64,000 nt of DNA, taken from Silvibacterium bohemicum. GTDB taxonomy: Bacteria; Acidobacteriota; Terriglobia; Terriglobales; Acidobacteriaceae. Below the pieces are notes generated by a model. It had not been told where the DNA came from. It saw only the letters and a list, made by a program, of their open reading frames with translations, and ran no database searches. Made by a program: the position numbers and the translations under genes. Of the stretch, positions 55,976 to 64,000 are shown piece after piece. The stretch lies in the NCBI RefSeq assembly GCF_001006305.1, contig NZ_LBHJ01000004.1:620001-684000 (forward strand), given 5' to 3'. Each line of letters opens with the position of its first letter. Position 1 is the stretch's first letter.

Positions 55976-56320
55976 CTACGCTCTGGCAGCGGCAAGCACA
56001 CGGGAAAAACCGGCAAACATCCTCTCGAAACTTACGACTTCGCTTTCGAGATGGCGGATGCCTGCAGGGGTAAGCCGGTAAATCCGCGTTGGCCTGCCCT
56101 TGGACGAGGTTCCAGTCTGCGATTCCAGCAGGCCTTCTCTCAGCATTCGCTGCAGAGCCGGATAGATCGAGCCCTCTTCCACCTGGAGCAGGTCGTCGGA
56201 AACCTGCTTGATGTGCTTCACCAGCGCATAGCCGTGCATGGGCTTCAGCCGCAGCGATTGGAGAATCATGATCTCCAGTGCGCCGGGAAAGAGGTCGCGA
56301 TGTTCAGGATTTTTCGCCAT
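55976..56320 (-). CDS. PadR-family transcriptional regulator (second ADOP locus)
   Basis: From the ATG used, 114 residues: FPGALEIMILQSLRLKPMHGYALVKHIKQ, EEGSIYPALQRMLREGLLESQ and RPTRIYRLTPAGIRHLESEV, a PadR winged helix. The frame is open for 12 more codons to a TTG, but that TTG lies inside the palindromic operator, so the downstream ATG is better. It very probably represses its own operon with the permease. Confidence 0.9.
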   Translation of the reverse strand: MAKNPEHRDLFPGALEIMILQSLRLKPMHGYALVKHIKQVSDDLLQVEEGSIYPALQRMLREGLLESQTGTSSKGRPTRIYRLTPAGIRHLESEVVSFERMFAGFSRVLAAARA

Positions 56321-56339
56321 TGGCGGAATAATAGTATCA

Positions 56340-56366
56340 AAATACCTATTCTGCAAATAGGTATTT
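56340..56366. promoter_or_regulatory. palindromic operator upstream of the second PadR gene
   Basis: AAATACCTATT and AATAGGTATTT are perfect reverse complements (11 bp) with the five-base spacer CTGCA, 20 bases upstream of the padR ATG. A typical autoregulatory site by position and symmetry; the sequence differs from the operator of the first PadR locus. Confidence 0.7.
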
Positions 56367-56472
56367 CAAGACAGGCTAGCCAGGCCGATTTTCCTCGATA
56401 GACTTGGAAATCCGCCAACCATAGATAGGGGCTATGTTTTGCGCGAAGACACTTTGGCGCCGTGGTCTGGTT

Positions 56473-57144
56473 TCACGTCGTCTTTTTTGCCGGGAGATTC
56501 ATCTGCAGTATTTCGCTTAGGCAGAGTTTGAGATGACGCGCGACTTCCCGGCTGTCCAATACCTCTGGGTCGAAGAGATGGCCGAGAACCAATCCATCCA
56601 TAACCCCGCTGATGGCCAGGGAGCCCATCCTCTTTGCTCGGGAGCTCTGCCTGCCAAGCTGCTGTAAAAGCTGGCGAAGCTCAGGGCCGAAGACCTCGAG
56701 GCAGATCGCGTCGTGCAGATCGGCGAATCGTTGGCGCTTCCGGGGATGCCGGATGGCATAGAGCTTGAACTCCAGATTCAGAAGCACCCGTTCCCGATCT
56801 TGGCTTACGCGAATCAGGTATTTGATCAAAGCTTGAATACGTTTTTCGAGAGTGGAGGCCCGGGCCAGCAGTGAGGCCAGTTCGGTTTTGTCGCGCTCTA
56901 TATTTTGCTCGAAAATCGCATAAAAAACGGCCTCTTTATTCTCGAAGTTGTCATAAAGAGCGCCACGCGTTTTCCCAATATTCGACGCGATGTCTTCGAG
57001 GCGGGCATTTTCGAAACCATCGCGGGCAAAAATCTCCCTGGCCGAAAGAAGAAGCTCCTGCCGCGTAATCAACCCGCGCTTTTGCTTATGAAAAACGGTT
57101 TTAAGTTGCCCGGAGGCATTTTTTGAATCAGTCAAGCGGTTCAT
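56473..57144 (-). CDS. TetR/AcrR-family regulator of the adjacent efflux operon
   Basis: A 223-residue regulator. The HTH is RQELLLSAREIFARDGFENARLEDIASNIGKTRGALYDNFENKEAVFYAIFEQ (about residues 22-75), with a helical ligand domain behind it. It is divergent from the adaptor-pump-channel operon, the standard layout for an efflux repressor that is released by pump substrates. Two copies of a near-palindromic 22-mer lie in the 129-base gap between the two start codons. Confidence 0.92.
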   Translation of the reverse strand: MNRLTDSKNASGQLKTVFHKQKRGLITRQELLLSAREIFARDGFENARLEDIASNIGKTRGALYDNFENKEAVFYAIFEQNIERDKTELASLLARASTLEKRIQALIKYLIRVSQDRERVLLNLEFKLYAIRHPRKRQRFADLHDAICLEVFGPELRQLLQQLGRQSSRAKRMGSLAISGVMDGLVLGHLFDPEVLDSREVARHLKLCLSEILQMNLPAKKTT

Positions 57145-57157
57145 CGCGTCTGACAGT

Positions 57158-57206
57158 AAACATACATAGACGTATTTTTATTCCAAACATACATGGACGT
57201 ATTTTT
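57158..57206. promoter_or_regulatory. duplicated TetR-type operator
   Basis: Two 22-base copies (57158-57179 and 57185-57206) differ at one base and repeat every 27 bases. Each is an imperfect palindrome: AAACATAC and GTATTTTT arms (one mismatch in 8 bp) around ATAGAC or ATGGAC. They lie between tetR and the pump operon, so one may serve each promoter or both bind cooperatively. Confidence 0.65.
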
Positions 57207-57273
57207 GCCCTGTCAAACGTTTGATTCGCGATATGCACAGAAGGTTACAAATGAAAGTTCCACGGAGAAAATA

Positions 57274-58524
57274 ATGGAGCAGCGCAGATATCGAGCAGCA
57301 TCCATCCAGCCTGCCATGAATTTTGCCCGCACGGTGGGCGCTCTGCTCATGGGCGTAGGACTGGTCACAGGCTGCAGCAAAAAAGCGGCCCCGGCCGGAC
57401 CTCCTCCGCCGATGCCGGTAACCGTCGTTGAGGTTAAGCCCACGGCTGTTCCCATCACGGGCGAGTGGGTGGGAACCCTCGACGGATATGTGAACGCACA
57501 GATTCAGCCGCAGGCGAACGGCTACCTCATCAAGCAGGATTATCGCGAAGGCGCGCAGGTAGCCAAGGGTCAGGTTCTCTTCGAAATCGATCCGCGGCCG
57601 TTCCAGGCTGCACTGGATCAGGCAGCTGGCCAGTTGGCCCAGGCCAAAGGACAGGTTGGACAGGCGCAGGCACAGCTGGGCCTTGCTGTAATCAACGTCA
57701 ACCGCGACACGCCGCTCGCCAAGGCTCACGCGATTGCGCAGAGCCAATTGGATAACGACACGCAGCAGAAGGCACAGGCCGAAGCTGCTGTGACCTCCGC
57801 ACAAGCGTCAGTGGCTGCCGCAGAAGCCGCCGTTGAAAACGCGAAGCTGAATCTGGGCTTTACCCAGGTGCGTTCGCTCATCACGGGTGTCGCCGGCCAG
57901 GCGACCACGCAAGTCGGCAATCTGGTCAACACCCAGTCGGTGCTCACTGCCGTCTCGCAGCTCGATCCAATCAAGGCTTATTTCTCTATCAGCGACTCCG
58001 AATATCTCGCGCTTACCCAGCGCGCCAGGAAGAATCACGGTGACCTGCTCAAGGATGCTTCAACGCTTCCGCTGACACTCACGCTCTCCAACGGCGAAGT
58101 CTTCCCGCAAAAGGGCCACATCGTATATATAGATCGCCAGATGAATGCGCAGACCGGCGCGATCCGCATTGCGGCCGCGTTTCCGAATCCGGGAAATGTC
58201 CTGCGCCCCGGCCAGTTCGGCCGTGTCAAAGCGGATACCGAGATTCGCCGCGACGCCCTGCTCATTCCGCAGGTCGCGGTGCAGGAGTTCCAAGGCTTGC
58301 ACCAGGTCTACCTCGCAGGCTCCGATGGCAAAGCCCATGTCGCCACTGTGCAATTGAACACCCAGGTGGGAACCGACTGGTTGGTCGATTCCGGCGTCTC
58401 CTCAGGAGCACTGGTTATCACGGACAATCTGCAAAAGCTGCGCGATGGCGCTCCGGTCAGCCCACACCAGGCTCCCGCCACCGCTGCTTCCGCGGAAGCG
58501 GCGAATAGCCCGGCGGGGAGGTAG
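57274..58524 (+). CDS. RND efflux periplasmic adaptor lipoprotein
   Basis: A 416-residue membrane-fusion protein. Lipobox VTGC follows ARTVGALLMGVGL. Then EWVGTLDGYVNAQIQPQANGYLIKQDYREGAQVAKGQVLFEID (first lipoyl half), an alanine/glutamine-rich helical hairpin (QLAQAKGQVGQAQAQLG; AQASVAAAEAAVENAKLNLG), the second lipoyl half FTQVRSLITGVAGQATTQVGNLV and a barrel. The frame begins 27 codons earlier, but that ATG is inside an operator repeat; GGAG six bases before this ATG decides the start. First gene of a three-gene efflux operon. Confidence 0.93.
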   Translation: MEQRRYRAASIQPAMNFARTVGALLMGVGLVTGCSKKAAPAGPPPPMPVTVVEVKPTAVPITGEWVGTLDGYVNAQIQPQANGYLIKQDYREGAQVAKGQVLFEIDPRPFQAALDQAAGQLAQAKGQVGQAQAQLGLAVINVNRDTPLAKAHAIAQSQLDNDTQQKAQAEAAVTSAQASVAAAEAAVENAKLNLGFTQVRSLITGVAGQATTQVGNLVNTQSVLTAVSQLDPIKAYFSISDSEYLALTQRARKNHGDLLKDASTLPLTLTLSNGEVFPQKGHIVYIDRQMNAQTGAIRIAAAFPNPGNVLRPGQFGRVKADTEIRRDALLIPQVAVQEFQGLHQVYLAGSDGKAHVATVQLNTQVGTDWLVDSGVSSGALVITDNLQKLRDGAPVSPHQAPATAASAEAANSPAGR

Positions 58525-58530
58525 GAGTCG

Positions 58531-61500
58531 ATGTCGAAATTTTTCATCCGCCGTCCGATCGTCGCCATCGTTATCGCTATCCTTACCGTCATTCTTGGTA
58601 CGGTGTCGATGTTCACGCTGCCGACATCGCAGTTTCCAGATATTGTTCCGCCTGAAATTCTGGTCACCGCCACCTATCCTGGCGCTGACGCGAAGACGCT
58701 CACCCAGGCCGTTGCGACACCCATCGAGCAGCAGATGAACGGTGTCGACAACATGATCTACATGGACTCCGTCAGCGCCAATAACGGCGTCGTCCAGCTC
58801 TTCGTAGATTTCGATGTCAAGACGAATCCAGATATCGACCAGGTGCTTGCACAATTACGTGTCGATCAGGCGCAGGCGCAGTTGCCCGCCCAGGTCACAA
58901 CCGCTGGTTTAACGGTCCAGAAGGCGCTCACCTCGCCTCTCATGCTCGTCGCCGTCAACTCGACGAGCGGCAACATGAGCCAGGATTTTCTCACCAACTA
59001 CGCCATCATCAACCTTCAGGATCAGATTGCGCGCGTCAAGGGAGTCTCGCGCGTTCAGACCTTTGGCGGCCAGTACGCTCTCCGCGTGTGGGTGAACCCT
59101 GACAAGATGGCGCAACTGGGCGTAACTGCGCCGGATGTTATCGCCGCCATACAGACCCAGAACAATGTGAACCCTGCCGGCCAGATCGGCGGCGAGCCCA
59201 TTCCCATGGGACAGCAGTTCACTTATACCGTTCGCACCCAGGGGCGTCTCGTCACGCCGGAAGAGTTCGGCAAAATCACCATCCGCGCCAACGCCGATGG
59301 TTCCATCCTGCACCTCAGTGACATCGCGCGCATCGAGCTCGGCGATCAGGCCTACGGCATCTCAGGCCGCTACAATCAGCGACCCTCAGGCGTCATGGCG
59401 ATTTACCAGCTTCCCGGATCGAACGCCGTGGCCACTGCCGCCGCAGTTACCGCGCGCATGAAGGAGCTTTCCTCTACCTTCCCCTCCGGCATCTCGTATG
59501 ACATTCCGCTCGACACCACCAAGGCTGTCACCGCCGGTATCCACGAAATTGTTCTCACCCTGCTTGAAGCGCTCGGACTCGTCGTCATCGTCGTCTTCAT
59601 CTTTCTTCAGGGCTGGCGTGCCACACTCATCCCGCTGCTGGCCGTGCCGGTTTCACTTATCGGGACCTTCATCATCTTTCCGGCGCTCGGCTTCTCGGTC
59701 AACACGCTGTCGCTGTTTGGCCTCGTGCTCGCCATCGGTCTGGTCGTCGACGATGCCATCATCGTCGTGGAAGCAGTCGAACACCATATCGAAGAAGGTA
59801 TGGATCCGACCGCAGCAACCATCAAGGCTATGGAAGAAGTCGGCGGCCCGGTCGTTGCGATTGCTCTCATCCTGGCTGCGGTTTTCATCCCAACCGCATT
59901 CATCCCTGGCATCACGGGCCGAATGTATCAGCAGTTCGCCGTAACCATCGCCATCTCGGTGCTCATTTCGGCCTTCAATGCGCTGACGTTGTCACCCGCG
60001 CTGGCGTCGCTGCTGCTGAAGCCGAAAGATAAAGAGGCGAAGAAAGGCCCGCTCGGCAAGGCATACGGCCTCTTCAATAAATTCTTCGGTCGCACCACGG
60101 ACAGTTTTGTTCACACCTCCAGTGTGCTCATCCACAAATCTTCCGTTGCCATGCTTGGACTCGTACTGGTCGCCATCTTCGCCGTTTTCCTGGGCGCCAG
60201 GCTGCCCAGCGGATTTCTTCCGACCGAAGATCAGGGCTACATGTTCCTGGCGCTGCAGCTGCCTGACGGAGCATCGGCTCAGCGCACCGACGCGGCACAA
60301 CAAAAGATCACCGATGCGCTGCTGAAAACACCCGGCATCCAGGGCGTGATTGCAGTCACCAACTTCTCGCTGCTCACTCAGGTGCAAAGCACCAACGCCG
60401 GCTTCTTCTTCGTCGCGCTCAAGCCGTGGGAGACACGAAAGAGCAAGAAAGAGCAGCTCGATTACATTCAGGGCAATCTTCAGAAACAACTCGGCGCCGA
60501 CCCTGACGGCATCGCCTTCGCCTTCCCGCCACCGTCGATTCCCGGTATCGGAACGTCGGGCGGCGTCACCATGATTCTCGAAGACCGCTCCGGCTCCGAC
60601 GATCCAATGACGCTCACCAAGAATGTCATGACATTTCTAGGCGCACTCAAACAGAGGCCGGAGATCGGAGCAGCAGTTCCCTCGTTCGAGCCTGCGGTGC
60701 CTCAGCTCTATGCCGCGGTCGACCAGGAGAAGGTTCTGCAGCAGCAGGTGTCTCTCTCGGATGTCTACGCCACCATGTCAACCTTCATGGGCGGCTATCT
60801 GGTGAACTACTTCAATCGCTTCGGCCGGCAGTGGCAGACATATGTGGAAGCCGAAGGTACTTCGCGCCGGGACATCAAGAACATCAGCCAGTTCTATGTG
60901 CGAAGCGCGAACGGCGGCCAGGTGCCGCTGTCATCGCTCGTGAAAGTAAACCAGACGACCGGCCCTGAGTTCATCTACCGGTTCAACGAATACAACGCAG
61001 CCCAGCTCAACATCACCGGCGCACCCGGTTACAGCTCCGGACAGATACGGGCCGCGCTCGAAGAAACCTTCGCGAAGACCATGCCGGCCGGCGCGGGCTT
61101 CGATTACTCCGGCATGTCCTTCCAGGAGCAGCAGGCGGAGAAGGGTGTTCCCTCGTGGGCAGTCTTCGGACTCTCCCTGCTCTTCGTCTTCCTGATTCTC
61201 GCCGCGCTGTATGAAAGCTGGACTCTGCCCTTCAGCGTGTTGCTCAGTACACCGGTGGCTATCCTTGGCGGATATCTCGCGTTACACATGCGCTCGCTCG
61301 AGAATGACATCTTCGCCACTATCGGTCTGGTCATGCTGATCGGACTTTCTGCGAAGAACGCCATTCTGATTGTCGAATTCGCCAAGTTGAATTACGAGAG
61401 CGGCCAGAGTATCTGCGAGGCAGCGCTGGGTGCGGCACGTCTGCGCTTCCGGCCGATTGTGATGACCGCTCTGGCCTTTATCTTCGGATGCCTGCCGCTG

Positions 61501-61755
61501 TGGACTGCGACTGGCGCGGGTGCGGCTTCACGCCGCATTCTCGGAACCGTCGTGGTCGGCGGCATGTTCCTCTCAACTGCTCTTGGACTGATCTTTATTC
61601 CAGTCACGTTCTCGGTCGTCGAGTATCTCTCGCATCGCTTCGGCAGAGGCGGCAAGGGAACGACGATGGACTCGTTGCATGAATGCGGCCCAAGCAGCGG
61701 CGGCAAGGCTACGGGCGCTCATCCGCAGCCCTCGACGCAAGGAGATCAGGCATGA
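58531..61755 (+). CDS. RND multidrug efflux pump (HAE1, AcrB/MexF-like)
   Basis: A 1074-residue pump starting MSKFFIRRPIVAIVIAILTVILG. TM4 has GLVVDDAIIVVEAVEHH and TM10 has GLSAKNAILIVEFAKL, the proton-relay residues. GFLPTEDQGYMFLALQLPDG and GFDYSGMSFQEQQAEKG are conserved HAE1 blocks. The gene follows the adaptor by 6 bases and its stop overlaps the start of the outer-membrane factor gene by four bases (ATGA). It is distinct from the pump at 47-50 kb. Confidence 0.96.
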   Translation: MSKFFIRRPIVAIVIAILTVILGTVSMFTLPTSQFPDIVPPEILVTATYPGADAKTLTQAVATPIEQQMNGVDNMIYMDSVSANNGVVQLFVDFDVKTNPDIDQVLAQLRVDQAQAQLPAQVTTAGLTVQKALTSPLMLVAVNSTSGNMSQDFLTNYAIINLQDQIARVKGVSRVQTFGGQYALRVWVNPDKMAQLGVTAPDVIAAIQTQNNVNPAGQIGGEPIPMGQQFTYTVRTQGRLVTPEEFGKITIRANADGSILHLSDIARIELGDQAYGISGRYNQRPSGVMAIYQLPGSNAVATAAAVTARMKELSSTFPSGISYDIPLDTTKAVTAGIHEIVLTLLEALGLVVIVVFIFLQGWRATLIPLLAVPVSLIGTFIIFPALGFSVNTLSLFGLVLAIGLVVDDAIIVVEAVEHHIEEGMDPTAATIKAMEEVGGPVVAIALILAAVFIPTAFIPGITGRMYQQFAVTIAISVLISAFNALTLSPALASLLLKPKDKEAKKGPLGKAYGLFNKFFGRTTDSFVHTSSVLIHKSSVAMLGLVLVAIFAVFLGARLPSGFLPTEDQGYMFLALQLPDGASAQRTDAAQQKITDALLKTPGIQGVIAVTNFSLLTQVQSTNAGFFFVALKPWETRKSKKEQLDYIQGNLQKQLGADPDGIAFAFPPPSIPGIGTSGGVTMILEDRSGSDDPMTLTKNVMTFLGALKQRPEIGAAVPSFEPAVPQLYAAVDQEKVLQQQVSLSDVYATMSTFMGGYLVNYFNRFGRQWQTYVEAEGTSRRDIKNISQFYVRSANGGQVPLSSLVKVNQTTGPEFIYRFNEYNAAQLNITGAPGYSSGQIRAALEETFAKTMPAGAGFDYSGMSFQEQQAEKGVPSWAVFGLSLLFVFLILAALYESWTLPFSVLLSTPVAILGGYLALHMRSLENDIFATIGLVMLIGLSAKNAILIVEFAKLNYESGQSICEAALGAARLRFRPIVMTALAFIFGCLPLWTATGAGAASRRILGTVVVGGMFLSTALGLIFIPVTFSVVEYLSHRFGRGGKGTTMDSLHECGPSSGGKATGAHPQPSTQGDQA

Positions 61756-63179
61756 GGAAATCTGCGACCATGCTCAAAAGCTCGTACGCAACTACTCTCG
61801 CGGGCATCCTCATTGCAGGTATCGCCGGATGCAATGTGGGTCCGAAATACCAGCGCCCGTCCTATCCCACACCGCCGGCTTTTCGCGGCGCGGACGACGC
61901 AGCCGTGACTGGCGAAGCGCAAAATTCACTGGGCGACGAACAGTGGTCCAAGGTCTTTCGCGAGCCGGAGCTCCAGGCCCTGATCCGCACCGCGCTCACG
62001 AATAACTATGACGTCCGCATTGCCGCACAGCGCGTGCTTGAACAACAGGCGCAGGTCAAGATCACTCGGTCGCAGGAATTTCCAACGCTCAGTGTCGGCG
62101 GAACTGGAATCGGCGCCACCATACCCAGCAGCGTCGGAAGCGGCATCCCGAATCCACTGGTCGAAGGCAGCTTCAACCTCAGCGCCGCGTGGACACCTGA
62201 CTTCTGGGGTCTCTATCGCAAACAGACCGAAGCCGCACGCGCGCAACTCCTCGCGCAAAGCTGGGCGCAGCGCGCAGTTCGCCTGACACTCGTGCAGCAG
62301 GTTGCCACAACCTACCTGCAGCTTCGAGCGCTCGACCGGCAATTAGAGATCACCAGACAGACCCTGAAGGTGCGCCAGGATTCGCTCGACCTCACCAAGA
62401 CACTCGAGAGCGGTGGCTCCGCTCCACTTTCAGATGTACGTCAGGCCGAACAGCTCCTCTACACTGCGACCTCTGAAGTGCCGCAATTGGAAGAACAGAT
62501 TCAGCAGCAGGAAAATGCTCTGAACCTGCTGCTCGGAGGAAATCCCGGACCGGTTGCTCATACCGACCCCAACGCGCTCACACCTCCGCCGCAGGATTTG
62601 CCCACCGGCATTCCATCGCAACTGCTCGAACGCCGGCCTGACATTCAGCAGGCGGAACAGACGCTGATTGCAGCCAACGCCCAGATCGGCGTTGCACGCG
62701 CGCAGTTCTTCCCCAACCTCTCCATCTCTGGCTCTGGTGGCGTAGGGGGCGACTCGTTGTCGAGCATCTTCGATCCTTCCGGCAAGACCATCTACGGCAT
62801 CGGAACGCTGACGCAGCCCATCTTCGAGGGCGGCAAACTTCGCGGCCAACTCAACCTGGCCAAGGAGACGCAGAAGGAGATGGTCCTCAATTACCAGAAG
62901 ACCATTGCCGGAGCCTTCCGCGATGTCTCGAACGCTCTCATTGCTCTGAACAAACAACGCGTATACCGCGAGGAGCAAGAGAAGCTGGTCGCCGCAGCAC
63001 AAGACGCAACACGGCTGGCGCGTATTCGCTACCAGGGCGGGTCGACCTCCTATCTCGAAGTCCTCACAACCGACTCCAATCTGTATTCGGCGCAGTTGAC
63101 GCTCGTAACTGCACAGCAGGAAGAAGCTCTCACGCTCGTCCAGGTTTACAGCGCACTCGGCGGTGGATGGCAGGAGTAG
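61752..63179 (+). CDS. outer-membrane efflux channel lipoprotein (NodT/OprM family)
   Basis: A 475-residue TolC-like protein. Lipobox IAGC followed by NVGPKYQRPSYPTPPAF, the NodT-family opening. Helical repeats (DVRIAAQRVLEQQAQVKITRSQEFP, and RRPDIQQAEQTLIAANAQIGVARAQFFPNLSISGSGG) form the periplasmic tunnel. The frame is open upstream into the pump gene, but AAGGAG before this ATG and the 4-nt overlap fix the start. It completes the tripartite pump and could also serve the adaptor/pump pair at 46-50 kb. Confidence 0.95.
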   Translation: MRKSATMLKSSYATTLAGILIAGIAGCNVGPKYQRPSYPTPPAFRGADDAAVTGEAQNSLGDEQWSKVFREPELQALIRTALTNNYDVRIAAQRVLEQQAQVKITRSQEFPTLSVGGTGIGATIPSSVGSGIPNPLVEGSFNLSAAWTPDFWGLYRKQTEAARAQLLAQSWAQRAVRLTLVQQVATTYLQLRALDRQLEITRQTLKVRQDSLDLTKTLESGGSAPLSDVRQAEQLLYTATSEVPQLEEQIQQQENALNLLLGGNPGPVAHTDPNALTPPPQDLPTGIPSQLLERRPDIQQAEQTLIAANAQIGVARAQFFPNLSISGSGGVGGDSLSSIFDPSGKTIYGIGTLTQPIFEGGKLRGQLNLAKETQKEMVLNYQKTIAGAFRDVSNALIALNKQRVYREEQEKLVAAAQDATRLARIRYQGGSTSYLEVLTTDSNLYSAQLTLVTAQQEEALTLVQVYSALGGGWQE

Positions 63180-63189
63180 GTCGCTACGC

Positions 63190-63222
63190 GACCAGGGCGT
63201 CAACAACACTGACGCCCTGGTC
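63190..63222 (+). terminator. strong hairpin after the efflux operon
   Basis: GACCAGGGCGTCA and TGACGCCCTGGTC form a perfect 13-bp stem with a seven-base loop, 10 bases after the channel gene stop. The following bases CCAAACCCTTTCTC give only a weak pyrimidine run. Confidence 0.6.
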
Positions 63223-63261
63223 CCAAACCCTTTCTCACATCTTCGAACGAAGATTACCCGT

Positions 63262-63705
63262 TCAATAGCCTCCCCGGATAACAATCACCGCATACGTCCT
63301 GGAAGCCCCATCGACCGACGTCGCCACAACGTTGATGAGGTTTTTTCCGGGCTTCAGATTGATCGCCGATGAGGTTCCGCCGCTGGAGATGGTCTGGCCC
63401 GCGATGGTTATTGTCGCGTTGGGATCTTCCGTTGTCGCGCCCACCTGAATGCCGGCGACCCTCTGATCCACTCTCACCGTATACGTGTCCACGTTGGCGT
63501 GAAACGAAGGATTCAGCGTTCCTGCGCTTACCGTCAGAGCAGTCAGCTGGTTCGCATCGAAGACTGCTCCTGGCCACGCTCGGCGCCTGCACTCAATAAA
63601 GGCATCAGGACATCCGCATATACACGAGAGCCGATTCAGTCGGCAGGCACACGCCGCCTTGCCTTCAATAGTGCGATAGCCTAACTCGAGGCTTGCCCAC
63701 TTCAT
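63262..63705 (-). pseudogene. cadherin-like beta-sandwich domain fragment
   Basis: The last 100 codons form one cadherin-like beta-sandwich domain (PF12733 type): LTALTVSAGTLNPSFHANVDTYTVRV, ATTEDPNATITIAGQT, INLKPGKNLINVVATSVDGASRTYAVIVIRG. This domain is normally part of long secreted proteins. The upstream 45 codons are cysteine- and arginine-rich, unlike a signal peptide, and no credible start lies next to the domain. I take it for the surviving end of a lost surface protein. Confidence 0.45.
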
Positions 63706-63793
63706 ACCGATCGGTCGTTCAATGTCAAAACGCGAAGGGAATAAGAGAAAGATTCAGATGTCTCTAGTAACTGAAATAGCCAAGGCTCAAAGA

Positions 63794-64000
63794 ATGACTC
63801 GTTCCGCACGATCGATCTTCCTCCTCGTTCTCTTGTCCATCACCGTTGCACCTCTCCACGCACGCGTTACTCGTGTCGACATTGCTTCCCGCACCGATGT
63901 CCTTAACGGACAATCGTTCGGCGCTGCTGGGGCATATGAGCGCGTCAGTGGACGCATTTATTTCTCGCTGGCCGTCGCAAATCCGCACAATCAGGGAATC
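63794..64000 (+). CDS. exported alpha/beta-hydrolase-domain protein, N-terminal part (runs off the window)
   Basis: The first 69 codons are visible. A signal peptide SIFLLVLLSITVAPLHA is followed by RVTRVDIASRTDVLNGQSFGAAGAYERVSGRIYFSLAVANPHNQ, the characteristic opening of a family of secreted 'alpha/beta hydrolase domain' proteins (PF20091 type). The catalytic part lies outside. An in-frame ATG 12 codons earlier is also possible; AAGG stands eight bases before the one used. Confidence 0.75.
   Translation, partial: MTRSARSIFLLVLLSITVAPLHARVTRVDIASRTDVLNGQSFGAAGAYERVSGRIYFSLAVANPHNQGI

Noticed and set aside
57193-57273. Upstream ATG for the second RND adaptor
   Set aside because: This ATG lies in the second operator repeat, and a good ribosome site precedes the downstream ATG.

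Overview
The window reads as a chromosomal segment of a Gram-negative bacterium, most likely of the phylum Acidobacteriota (family Acidobacteriaceae: Terriglobus, Granulicella or Edaphobacter type). The best evidence is two PadR-regulator plus giant MacB/FtsX-permease pairs of the acidobacterial 'ADOP' type, a 1.4-kb-repeat secreted NHL/Ig-like protein with choice-of-anchor domains, many Tat- or Sec-exported hydrolases, tripartite efflux systems and outer-membrane barrels. Base composition is moderately GC-rich and even over most of the window. The assignment is by gene content only.

Layout. 1-8 kb: the start of a LysR regulator, an alginate-export-type outer-membrane barrel, a quinone-oxidoreductase-like enzyme with a XapX membrane protein, a Tat-exported SnoaL-like protein, a sigma-54 activator, a DoxX protein and a NarL-type two-component pair. 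8-16 kb: a row of exported proteins on the minus strand (orphan solute-binding lipoprotein, type-B carboxylesterase, prolyl oligopeptidase, Tat-exported glycosidase-like protein). 16-21 kb: a compact biotin operon in the order bioB-bioF-bioD-bioA-KAS III, every junction a 4-nt ATGA overlap; the last gene is a good BioZ candidate. 21-29 kb: MMPL transporter, LolA-like protein, another MDR oxidoreductase, katG with an OxyR-like site and a structured leader, and a STAS protein. 29-32 kb: first PadR/ADOP pair. 32-37 kb: Rieske oxygenase, LysR regulator, NAD-formate dehydrogenase, cyanase and a CHY zinc-finger protein. 37-40 kb: an exported thioredoxin-like protein, exported MsrB and free-methionine-sulfoxide reductase in one operon, and an M24 peptidase-like protein. 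40-45 kb: outer-membrane barrel and the 1393-residue NHL/Ig protein.

45-53 kb is the least orderly part: tRNA-Glu, an RND adaptor/pump pair without an outer-membrane factor, a decayed IS481 transposase tail, tRNA-Leu with its terminator, an intact IS5-family (IS427-type) element with a programmed -1 frameshift, and an ORF that looks like two unrelated gene fragments joined at a perfect hairpin. 53-64 kb: second PadR/ADOP pair with a perfect palindromic operator, a TetR regulator divergent from a complete adaptor-pump-outer membrane factor operon with duplicated operator repeats, a cadherin-like domain fragment and the start of an exported alpha/beta-hydrolase-domain protein.

No large novel defence system or CRISPR array is visible. 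The parts most worth a second look are the bioBFDAZ operon, the formate dehydrogenase-cyanase operon with its RNA hairpins, the three-gene methionine-sulfoxide repair operon, the matched palindromes in front of both PadR genes, the katG leader, and the chimeric ORF at the IS-rich locus.
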